Shown here: positions 14,751 to 21,137 of the stretch, piece by piece
Layout: every line of letters begins with the position of its first letter
How positions within the stretch are numbered: the stretch's first letter is position 1
Assembly: GCA_902480035.1 (NCBI GenBank)
Contig: CABSRC010000009.1
Coordinates: 1-25,948, forward strand
DNA from: an uncultured Streptococcus sp.
Lineage (GTDB): Bacteria > Bacillota > Bacilli > Lactobacillales > Streptococcaceae
DNA: 25,948 nt
Direction of reading: 5' to 3'
The notes under the pieces: model-generated
Seen by the model: the letters and a program-made list of their open reading frames with translations, nothing else
Told to the model about the DNA's origin: nothing
Database searches by the model: none
Made by a program: the position numbers and the translations under genes

Positions 14751-16545
14751 GTTCCAACTCCTCCTTAGACAATTGTGAATAGGCAATTTCTTGATAGACT
14801 TCATTGGTCGCAAGCAATTCCTTGTGGGTACCTTGACCGACGACCTTCCCTTGATCCAAGACCAAAATCAAATCCGCATCCATAATGGTCGAAATCCGTT
14901 GCGCAACGATCAATTTGGTCGTATCTGCCAACTTTTCTTTTAGGGCTTGTCGCAAGATCCGATCTGTTTTATAATCCAGGGCTGAGAAGGAATCATCAAA
15001 GATGAGGATCTCGGGCTTGCGTGCAAGGGCACGCGCAATCGCCAAACGTTGACGTTGTCCTCCAGAGAAGTTGCTTCCTCCTTGCGCTACTTCTGTATCC
15101 AAGCCCTTCTCTTTTGCGGCAACAAACTCTTTGGCTTGGGCCAATTCAAGAGCTTTCCAGATGGCTTCATCCTCTAATTTTCCTTGGCTACTTTCCCCAA
15201 ATTCCATATTGGAGCGAATCGTGCCACTAAAGAGCACTGCTTTTTGTGGAATGTAGCCGACTTTATTGTTCAATTCTTGGTGGCTATAGTCCTTGACATT
15301 CACCCCATCCACTAAGATCTTTCCTTCTGTCGCATCGTAAAAACGCGGGATTAAATTGACCAAAGTGGATTTACCAGAACCAGTTGATCCGATGAAGGCA
15401 ACGGTTTGTCCCTTTTGGGCTGAGAAGGTCACATGCTCAATCACAGCACGAGAAGTCCGTCCATATCTAAAGGAAACATCTTGAAATTCTACGGTACCTG
15501 CTTGGTCTGATTTTTCTTTTGACTCACTTGGGAAGGCTACAGACGGTTCAAGAGCCAAGACCTGATTAATCCGTTTTGCGGATACCAAGGCACGAGGAAG
15601 AATAATCAAGATGGCCACCATCATCATAAAGCCAATGACAACCTGCATGGCGTAAGAAGAGAAGGTGATCATATCTGAGAAGACCTTGGTCCTATCCGCT
15701 AAGGCAGAACTCACCGCAAGCTTTGTAGGATTTGTTGGCATGGTGATATCATTGATCAAGTGCGCCCCAATCCAGTAGATAGCAAGGGTCAACCCACTTG
15801 ATACCACTGTCATGACAGGGTTCATCAAAGACATCAAACGATAAACAAAGAGATTTAGACGGGTTAAGCCCTTGTTTTCAGCCTGGAATTTCTCATTTTG
15901 ATAAGCTTCTGCATTGTAGGCGCGAACCACTCGCACCCCAGTCAAACTCTCCCGTGTCGTCGCATTCAAAGCATCGGTCAAACCTTGAACCTTTTGCTGG
16001 CGCGGAAAGGCAATAAGAACCAGAACAGAGAGAAGAATCAAGACCATCAAGACCGCAATCCCAACAGACGTTGTCCAGGCACTGCTCTTCCCCCAAATCT
16101 TGGTCAGAGCCCAAATCGCCATAATGGGACCACGCGTCACAACTTGCATCCCCATGACAATCATGATTTGTAACTGGGTCAAATCATTGGTTGTACGAGT
16201 CAAGAGAGAGGGAACGGAGAATTTCTTGATCTCGGCATCAGAGTAATCCATCACTTGATGGAAAATCTCTCCTCGAAGTCGCGTCGTAAAGCTGGCAGCG
16301 ACTCTTGAAGCCAAAAAGCCCACAAAAACTGCCATCAAAAAGCTTCCAAAAGAGAAGAGCAACATCTTGCTTCCCGGATCCATAATATCAGAAACCTTGG
16401 TCCCATCCTTGGCTAAGAGGGTCGTGATATCGGATAAGTATTCAGGAGTCTTTAAATCCATCCAAACAGCCAGACAGATAAAGACCGTACTAAGGGCAAT
16501 CATGCCCCATTCTTTGGCAGTTAACCGCCGAAATATATTGATCAT
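14743..16545 (-). CDS. ABC exporter half-transporter, degenerate-site subunit of a heterodimer
   Basis: First half of the pair, 600 residues, with transmembrane helices at about 15-315. The ATPase domain has Walker A GSTGSGKST (386-394) and a perfect signature FSGGQRQR (about 493-500), but Walker B is LIFDDS with D518 where the catalytic glutamate should be, and the H-loop has Q549 (VAQRIST) instead of histidine. This is the known pattern of asymmetric heterodimeric exporters: this subunit's signature completes the active site formed by the partner's Walker motifs. The start ATG overlaps the marR stop (ATGA) and has AGGAGCGAGGA upstream. It is controlled with marR from one promoter. Confidence 0.93.
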   Translation of the reverse strand: MINIFRRLTAKEWGMIALSTVFICLAVWMDLKTPEYLSDITTLLAKDGTKVSDIMDPGSKMLLFSFGSFLMAVFVGFLASRVAASFTTRLRGEIFHQVMDYSDAEIKKFSVPSLLTRTTNDLTQLQIMIVMGMQVVTRGPIMAIWALTKIWGKSSAWTTSVGIAVLMVLILLSVLVLIAFPRQQKVQGLTDALNATTRESLTGVRVVRAYNAEAYQNEKFQAENKGLTRLNLFVYRLMSLMNPVMTVVSSGLTLAIYWIGAHLINDITMPTNPTKLAVSSALADRTKVFSDMITFSSYAMQVVIGFMMMVAILIILPRALVSAKRINQVLALEPSVAFPSESKEKSDQAGTVEFQDVSFRYGRTSRAVIEHVTFSAQKGQTVAFIGSTGSGKSTLVNLIPRFYDATEGKILVDGVNVKDYSHQELNNKVGYIPQKAVLFSGTIRSNMEFGESSQGKLEDEAIWKALELAQAKEFVAAKEKGLDTEVAQGGSNFSGGQRQRLAIARALARKPEILIFDDSFSALDYKTDRILRQALKEKLADTTKLIVAQRISTIMDADLILVLDQGKVVGQGTHKELLATNEVYQEIAYSQLSKEELEHA

Positions 16546-16988
16546 TCCTCGCTCCTTTTTTTCATATTCTCATAAAATTGATGCATGACCCTGAAAAAGA
16601 TGGCCAATTCTTCTTCTGATACACCAGCCATCATATCCTGGTCCACTTCTTCAAAGAATTGTTTCATGTCATTCAATTTATCTTTTACACTGTCTGTTAG
16701 GTAGACATACTTGGCCCGTTTATCGGTTGGACTAGGCTCTAGATAAATAAAGCCATTTTTCTCCATGCGCTTGATCAGGTTACTCGTCACGGATTTTGAG
16801 ATATGAAGTTCCTGCTCAACATCCCGAATCAAGGTCACTTTCCCCTCCTTTTCACGATGAGATAAAAAGCCCAATACCTGACCTTGGGGTCCTGCGCTAA
16901 ATTCAAGCCCTCTCTTCTTGGCCTCTCTTTCTACCATGAGGTGAATGAGATGACCGATTTTTTTAAATTCTAGTAAAGGTTTGTCCAT
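16542..16988 (-). CDS. MarR-family transcriptional regulator of the ABC exporter operon
   Basis: Winged-helix repressor, first gene of a three-gene operon with the two exporter subunits; translation is coupled by a 4-nt overlap. The 148-residue protein shows the MarR fold order: N-terminal dimerisation helix, GPQGQVLGFLSHREKEG, recognition helix ISKSVTSNLIKRMEKNG, the wing YLEPSPTDKRAKYVYLT, then C-terminal dimerisation helices. I place the start at the second of two tandem ATGs (16986-16988), which is 5 nt from GGAGG; the first is only 2 nt away. Three similar inverted repeats around its promoter suggest autorepression. The ligand is not predictable. Confidence 0.9.
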   Translation of the reverse strand: MDKPLLEFKKIGHLIHLMVEREAKKRGLEFSAGPQGQVLGFLSHREKEGKVTLIRDVEQELHISKSVTSNLIKRMEKNGFIYLEPSPTDKRAKYVYLTDSVKDKLNDMKQFFEEVDQDMMAGVSEEELAIFFRVMHQFYENMKKRSEE

Positions 16989-17002
16989 CATTTCCTCCAA
17001 AT

Positions 17003-17018
17003 AGTTCTCTTAAGAACT
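17003..17018. promoter_or_regulatory. Putative MarR operator O1
   Basis: AGTTCTCTTAAGAACT, of the form AGTT-N8-AACT. It lies in the leader just upstream of the marR ribosome site. Confidence 0.6.
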
Positions 17019-17022
17019 TTAA

Positions 17023-17038
17023 AGTTACTATGAGAACT
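17023..17038. promoter_or_regulatory. Putative MarR operator O2, at the transcription start
   Basis: AGTTACTATGAGAACT, same pattern as O1 and O3. It ends one base from the -10 box and covers the expected start of transcription, an ideal position for repression. Confidence 0.65.
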
Positions 17039-17066
17039 ATTTTAACACAAAAAAGATCCCTGTCAA
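17039..17066 (-). promoter_or_regulatory. marR-ABC operon promoter
   Basis: On the minus strand perfect TTGACA (17061-17066), 16-bp spacer, TAAAAT (17039-17044). Confidence 0.8.
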
Positions 17067-17072
17067 GAAAAA

Positions 17073-17088
17073 AGTTTCCATAAGAACT
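17073..17088. promoter_or_regulatory. Putative MarR operator O3, upstream of the -35 box
   Basis: AGTTTCCATAAGAACT, again AGTT-N8-AACT with an AGAACT right half. It lies 6 bp upstream of TTGACA. Confidence 0.55.
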
Positions 17089-17112
17089 AAAAAAAGGAGC
17101 CGAATCGACTCC
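17089..17112 (-). terminator. Terminator after def
   Basis: On the minus strand GGAGTCG pairs with CGGCTCC (one T-G pair) around ATT, followed by seven T. It separates def from the marR promoter, directly next to operator O3. Confidence 0.85.
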
Positions 17113-17123
17113 ATCCTTCATCT

Positions 17124-17534
17124 TTAGATAATAATGCCTTCTAGATGATCCATTTCATGCTGACAGATCTGGGCCGGAAAGCCTGACAAATGAATTGTTT
17201 TTGCTTTCCAATTCATATCTCGATAGGCCACTGAAATCTCCTCATAACGAGTGGTCGGCCGACTCCCCACCAAGGACAAGCATCCTTCCTCTGTTTGGTA
17301 AGGCTTTTTCTTTTCAAGGAGAACCGGATTAAACAGGACCAAATTTTCACTTCCCATTCGGATGATAATCGCTCGCTTTTTCACCCCGATCATATTGGCT
17401 GCTAAACCGACACACTCAAGGAGATGAGCATTTAAGGTGTCCTGCAAATCCAAAGCCAAGGTGCGATCCTCAGGTGTCGCTTCTTCTGACTTTTGACCCA
17501 AGAATAAGACATCTTTTACAATATTCTTTTTCAT
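17124..17534 (-). CDS. def: Peptide deformylase homologue, short form with altered motif I
   Basis: Belongs to the metal-dependent deformylases that remove the formyl group from nascent proteins. At 136 residues it is much shorter than the main streptococcal enzyme (about 200). Metal ligands are intact: C85 in EEGCLSL and H126/H130 in QHEMDHLEG, with catalytic E127. In motif I the conserved glutamine is replaced: GLAANMIG has M48. S. pneumoniae has two def paralogues of which one is essential; this could be the other type. The start is the ATG at 17532-17534, with AGGAAGGA close upstream; the frame stays open farther up only through the 175-bp repeat. A promoter could not be identified, and activity is uncertain. 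Confidence 0.85.
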   Translation of the reverse strand: MKKNIVKDVLFLGQKSEEATPEDRTLALDLQDTLNAHLLECVGLAANMIGVKKRAIIIRMGSENLVLFNPVLLEKKKPYQTEEGCLSLVGSRPTTRYEEISVAYRDMNWKAKTIHLSGFPAQICQHEMDHLEGIII

Positions 17535-17568
17535 TCCTTCCTCACTTCTTGATAGATAGACGAAAGAA

Positions 17569-17743
17569 GAGAGTGGGACAGAAATCGGTAATTCGTTAGA
17601 ATTGGATTTCATCGTCCCACCTCCGCACAGTTGAGTAGGGCTGTAAAAGCTGATGAAATCGGCGTAGTAGAGCCCACTCAACCACTGCGTCTTGCTCGAC
17701 AATCCAAAAATAATTGAGAGGCTAGGACTTTTGTCCCAGCCTC
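17569..17743 (-). repeat. 175-bp structured repeat, copy C (inverted)
   Basis: Same family and exact length as copies A and B, in the opposite orientation, filling most of the gap between scrK and def. On the minus strand hairpin I (GAGGCT/AGCCTC with inner GGAC/GTCC) is followed by a T-rich stretch and can terminate scrK. Hairpin II arms lie at 17676-17682 and 17630-17636, hairpin III arms at 17614-17620 and 17573-17579. Confidence 0.9.
17718..17743 (-). terminator. Terminator hairpin of repeat copy C, 3' of scrK
   Basis: On the minus strand GAGGCT-GGGAC-AAAA-GTCCT-AGCCTC forms a stem of about 11 pairs, followed by TCAATTATTTTT. It is the first terminator-like structure after scrK. Confidence 0.6.
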
Positions 17744-17781
17744 CTCGCTCTTGTTTCTAACCTCTAAGAGACAATTGCTGC

Positions 17782-18681
17782 TTATTTTTTAAGCTTTTCG
17801 CTCACTTCTTTTGCAAGGACAAAGTTCCCCAAGGTCGCTGAACCATTGCCGGCAACTGCAGGTGTCACAATATAATCTCTCACATCAGGTACAGGGAGGT
17901 AACCGTTCAAGAGGGCAGTAAATTTCGTGCGAACACGATCTAACATATGTTGTTGAGCCATGACTCCTCCTCCAAAGACAATGACGTCTGGGCGGAAGGT
18001 AACTGTCGCATTCACTGCTGCTTGTGCGATGTAGTAGGCTTGAATATCCCATACATTGCTGTTGAGTTCAATGTTTTCCCCACGAATACCCGTACGAGCT
18101 TCGAGACTAGGACCAGCCGCAAAACCTTCCAAACAGCCATTGTGGAAAGGACAAACACCCTTGAATTCTTTTTCCACATCCATTGGGTGTTGGGCCACAT
18201 AGTAGTGTCCCATTTCTGGGTGCCCAGCTCCCCCGATAAACTCACCACGTTGGATGACACCAGCTCCGATTCCTGTTCCGATTGTATAGTAAACCAAGTT
18301 TTCGATATGACCACCCGCATTGTTGCGTGCGACCACTTCTCCATAGGCAGAACTATTCACATCTGTTGTGAAATAGATAGGTACATTCAAGGCACGACGG
18401 AAGGCCCCAACGATATCTACATTGGCCCAATTTGGTTTTGGAGTCGTTGTGATGAAACCATAAGTGTTTGAATTTGGATCGATATCAATTGGTCCAAATG
18501 AACCAATCGCAAGCCCAACTAGATCCTCAAATTTTGAGAAAAATTCAATACACTTATCAATCGTCTCAATTGGCTTGGTTGTTGGAAATTGTACTTTTTC
18601 CACAACATTATAGTTTTCATCACCAACCGCACAAACAAATTTTGTACCGCCAGCTTCCAAACTTCCATATAATTTTGTCAT
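17782..18681 (-). CDS. scrK: Fructokinase (ROK family)
   Basis: Phosphorylates the fructose released when ScrB cuts sucrose-6-phosphate, giving fructose-6-P for glycolysis. The 299-residue protein shows the ATP loop LEAGGTKF (8-15), catalytic D107 in TTDVNSSAYGE, the ROK segment YYTIGTGIGAGVI, and the zinc-binding set H159, C177, H180 and C183 (GHYY, VCPFHNGC) that marks ROK fructokinases. AGGAG lies 5 nt before the ATG. It follows scrA in the same direction but behind a strong terminator and with its own extended -10 box, so it can be expressed separately from the PTS gene. Confidence 0.95.
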   Translation of the reverse strand: MTKLYGSLEAGGTKFVCAVGDENYNVVEKVQFPTTKPIETIDKCIEFFSKFEDLVGLAIGSFGPIDIDPNSNTYGFITTTPKPNWANVDIVGAFRRALNVPIYFTTDVNSSAYGEVVARNNAGGHIENLVYYTIGTGIGAGVIQRGEFIGGAGHPEMGHYYVAQHPMDVEKEFKGVCPFHNGCLEGFAAGPSLEARTGIRGENIELNSNVWDIQAYYIAQAAVNATVTFRPDVIVFGGGVMAQQHMLDRVRTKFTALLNGYLPVPDVRDYIVTPAVAGNGSATLGNFVLAKEVSEKLKK

Positions 18682-18719
18682 GTTGGCTCCTTTTTTATTA
18701 TGAAAAATATCCTGTATTT

Positions 18720-18728
18720 ATTATAGCA
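18720..18728 (-). promoter_or_regulatory. scrK promoter (extended -10)
   Basis: On the minus strand TGCTATAAT: TG (18727-18728), one base, then perfect TATAAT (18720-18725). A TTGACT lies only 11 bp upstream and is too close to serve as its -35 box. Confidence 0.55.
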
Positions 18729-18784
18729 TATTTTGTAGTCAATCTTTTTCTCTTCTCTAAAGAAAAAACACACTTTTTTTGAGA

Positions 18785-18825
18785 AATAAAATTCAAGGAC
18801 TGGAGATGATAGACCAGTCCTTGAA
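18785..18825 (-). terminator. Terminator after scrA
   Basis: On the minus strand a perfect 12-bp stem TTCAAGGACTGG / CCAGTCCTTGAA with a 10-nt loop is followed by TTTTATTT. Confidence 0.9.
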
Positions 18826-18840
18826 AACTTATTGTTTCGA

Positions 18841-20760
18841 TTAAGCTTTGACTTCGATGATCGCATCACCCTTCGCAACAGATCCAGTTGCAACAGGTGT
18901 GACAGAAGCATAGTCAGCTGTGTTAGTGACGATCACCATAGTTGTGTCTTCAAGACCAGCTGCGGCAATTTTCGCTGCATCAAATGTACCAAGGACATCA
19001 CCAGCTTTCACTTTATCACCTTGAGCTACTTTTTGATCAAATCCTTCACCGTTCATTGATACGGTATCAATCCCAACGTGGATCAAGATTTCAGCACCAT
19101 TAGCGGTCTTCAAACCGTAAGCGTGACCAGTTGCAAAAGCAATGGTTACTTCAGCATCAGCTGGTGCATAGACAACGCCTTCAGTTGGTTTGATGGCAAT
19201 TCCTTGTCCCATCGCTCCACTTGAGAAGACAGGATCATTCACATCAGACAAAGCAACAGCTTGACCAACGATCGGAGAGATAATGGTTTCGTCTTGAAGA
19301 GATGCTGGAAGAGCTCCAGTTGTTTCTTCTTCAATAATAGCTTCTGCTTCTTTGTCCTCTGCAGGAACTGATGAAGCTTCATCTTCATAACCAAACATAT
19401 AAGTCAAACCGAAACTTAGGGCAGTTGTAAATACAACCATAAATACATATTTCAATAATTGACCGTTTAGATAGAGAAGCGTTCCTGGAATAATTGTAAT
19501 ACCAAATCCTGTACCAGCAAGATTTAACATAGATGCAATCCAACCACCTACTGCACCTGCTCCCAAAGCAATAACGAATGGTTTCACATAACGCAAGTTT
19601 ACACCAAAGATTGCAGGCTCAGTAATACCTAACAAGGCAGAGATAGTTGCAGGAAATGCTAGAGCTTTCACTTTTTGAGATTTAGATTTCACTGCCACTG
19701 CTAAAGTAGCTCCAGCTTGTGCAGTCATAGCCGCTGTAATAATTGCATTAAATGGATCTTTTTTATCTGCAGTAATTAATTGTGATTCAAGAAGATTAAA
19801 GATATGATGGACGCCGGTAACGACAATCAACTGATGAACGCCACCAATAAGAAGACCTGCAAGACCAAATGGTAAATTCAAAATAAACTTAGTTACATTT
19901 AGTACATATTCTTCGATACTGTGGAAGAATGGACCAATAATAAACAAAGCGAGGAATGACATGATTGTCAATGTGAATAATGGAACCAATAACAAATCTA
20001 AGACATCTGGAATTTTCTTATGGAGCCACTTTTCAAGTTTCGCACCAATTAGACCAACGAAGAAAGCGGGAAGAACTGAGTTCTGGAATCCAACCACATG
20101 ATGGAAGATACCAAAGTATGTTGCTGCTTTAGAAGGATCTTCCGCTACAACCCACGCATTTGGAAGTGTCGGACTAACCATCATCAAACCAATTACAATC
20201 CCAAGAACAGGATTTCCTCCGAATACTCGGAATGCAGACCATGAAATCAAGGCTGGGAAGAAGGCAAACGCGGTATCAGTTAAAATTGTTGAATAGGTAT
20301 AAAAATCAGTAGATTTAAATGCATCTGCTGTTGTGCCAAACAAAGCCAAAACCTGGTCTTGAGCAATGGCACCACGAATCCCCATAAACAATCCAGTCGC
20401 AACAATTGCTGGTAGAATTGGAACAAAAACGTCTCCAAAGGTACGGATCGCGCGTTGGAACCAGTTTCCTTGTTTAGCGGCTTCTGCTTTCATTTCATCT
20501 TTTGATGATGTTGGTAAGCCAAGAGCTACTACTTCATCATAGATCTTGTTTACAGTACCAGTACCAAAGATGATTTGGTATTGACCTGAGTTAAAGAAAG
20601 CACCTTGTACTTTTTCAATGTTCTCAACAACATCTTTGTTGATTTTTGATTCATCTTTTACCATCACGCGAAGACGAGTCGCACAGTGAGCAACACTGCT
20701 AACGTTCTCAACCCCACCGATTGCATCGATGACCTGCTTTGCAATTTCTGTATTTGACAT
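18841..20760 (-). CDS. scrA: Sucrose-specific PTS enzyme EIIBCA
   Basis: Imports sucrose and phosphorylates it to sucrose-6-phosphate at the cost of PEP. The 639-residue protein has all three domains. EIIB (1-90) has phospho-cysteine C26 in VAHCATRLR. EIIC (about 110-460) has multiple membrane spans and a GITEPAIFGVN motif. EIIA of glucose type (about 490-639) has H546 in ATGHAYGL and phospho-histidine H561 in ILIHVGID. Trehalose and beta-glucoside EIIs share this layout, but divergence from scrB and neighbouring scrK and scrR settle the substrate as sucrose. AAGGAG lies about 11 nt before the ATG, a longer gap than usual. The promoter is overlapped by a ScrR-like operator and followed by a cre-like site. 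Confidence 0.95.
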   Translation of the reverse strand: MSNTEIAKQVIDAIGGVENVSSVAHCATRLRVMVKDESKINKDVVENIEKVQGAFFNSGQYQIIFGTGTVNKIYDEVVALGLPTSSKDEMKAEAAKQGNWFQRAIRTFGDVFVPILPAIVATGLFMGIRGAIAQDQVLALFGTTADAFKSTDFYTYSTILTDTAFAFFPALISWSAFRVFGGNPVLGIVIGLMMVSPTLPNAWVVAEDPSKAATYFGIFHHVVGFQNSVLPAFFVGLIGAKLEKWLHKKIPDVLDLLLVPLFTLTIMSFLALFIIGPFFHSIEEYVLNVTKFILNLPFGLAGLLIGGVHQLIVVTGVHHIFNLLESQLITADKKDPFNAIITAAMTAQAGATLAVAVKSKSQKVKALAFPATISALLGITEPAIFGVNLRYVKPFVIALGAGAVGGWIASMLNLAGTGFGITIIPGTLLYLNGQLLKYVFMVVFTTALSFGLTYMFGYEDEASSVPAEDKEAEAIIEEETTGALPASLQDETIISPIVGQAVALSDVNDPVFSSGAMGQGIAIKPTEGVVYAPADAEVTIAFATGHAYGLKTANGAEILIHVGIDTVSMNGEGFDQKVAQGDKVKAGDVLGTFDAAKIAAAGLEDTTMVIVTNTADYASVTPVATGSVAKGDAIIEVKA

Positions 20761-20787
20761 TTTGCAAAAATCTCCTTATTTTTTGTA

Positions 20788-20803
20788 ATGTAAACGGTTA
20801 AAT
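20788..20803. promoter_or_regulatory. cre-like site in the scrA leader
   Basis: ATGTAAACGGTTAAAT fits the CcpA consensus WTGNAANCGNWNNCWW with one mismatch. It lies downstream of the scrA promoter, where CcpA-HPr(Ser-P) would block transcription when better sugars are present. An AAACG/CGTTT dyad (20792-20808) overlaps it. Confidence 0.55.
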
Positions 20804-20819
20804 CGTTTCTACGTTTTTA

Positions 20820-20847
20820 ATTGTACCACGTATTGAAAATATGTCAA
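20820..20847 (-). promoter_or_regulatory. scrA promoter
   Basis: On the minus strand perfect TTGACA (20842-20847), 16-bp spacer, TACAAT (20820-20825) with an upstream TG (extended -10). Confidence 0.8.
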
Positions 20848-20857
20848 GCGTTTTGCA
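20842..20857. promoter_or_regulatory. ScrR-like operator over the scrA -35 box
   Basis: TGTCAAGCGTTTTGCA, an imperfect LacI-type palindrome centred on CG. It covers the scrA -35 box, so bound repressor would exclude RNA polymerase. Confidence 0.65.
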
Positions 20858-21036
20858 GGATTTTTTTGAAACTTTTTTGGACTTTTTGACACCTTTTGAC
20901 AGTATGAAACTATTTTCATTTTAAAACAGGCCTGTACTACGCTTTTTAGCACTTTAAATCAGACTTTTATTTTCATTTTCTTTCATATTTTCATAAATTT
21001 TCAACTTCTCCTCTTTTCTTCAGGCTGCAAAATAGC
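20858..21036. other. AT-rich spacer between the two ScrR-like operators
   Basis: About 180 bp of AT-rich DNA with T tracts and two TTTTGACA direct repeats near 20885-20901. No gene and no clear promoter is visible. It may serve as a bendable spacer between the operators. Confidence 0.4.
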
Positions 21037-21052
21037 TGTCAATCGTTTGACA
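21037..21052. promoter_or_regulatory. ScrR-like operator upstream of scrB
   Basis: TGTCAATCGTTTGACA has perfect 6-bp arms (TGTCAA/TTGACA) around TCGT. Its centre is 195 bp from the centre of the scrA operator and about 70 bp upstream of the scrB start of transcription. Confidence 0.7.
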
Positions 21053-21079
21053 TTTTTTGCCATTTTTTTCATTTATCGC

Positions 21080-21108
21080 TTGCATTTTTAATAGGAAATC
21101 GGTACTAT
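21080..21108 (+). promoter_or_regulatory. Putative scrB promoter
   Basis: TTGCAT (21080-21085), 17-bp spacer, TACTAT (21103-21108). Both boxes are imperfect. The predicted leader of about 23 nt includes the CGGAGGA ribosome site. Confidence 0.5.
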
Positions 21109-21137
21109 GGAAGTAAGAAAAAATTCGGAGGAATAAA

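Noticed and set aside
17535..17702. N-terminal extension of the deformylase frame by 56 codons
   Set aside because: The extension is translated repeat copy C. It starts with TTG, has no ribosome site, and the same peptide frame is interrupted by TAG in copy A. The ATG at 17534 has a good ribosome site.
20885..20930. TTTTGACA direct repeats as an additional scrB or scrA promoter
   Set aside because: No acceptable -10 box at 16-19 bp on either strand.
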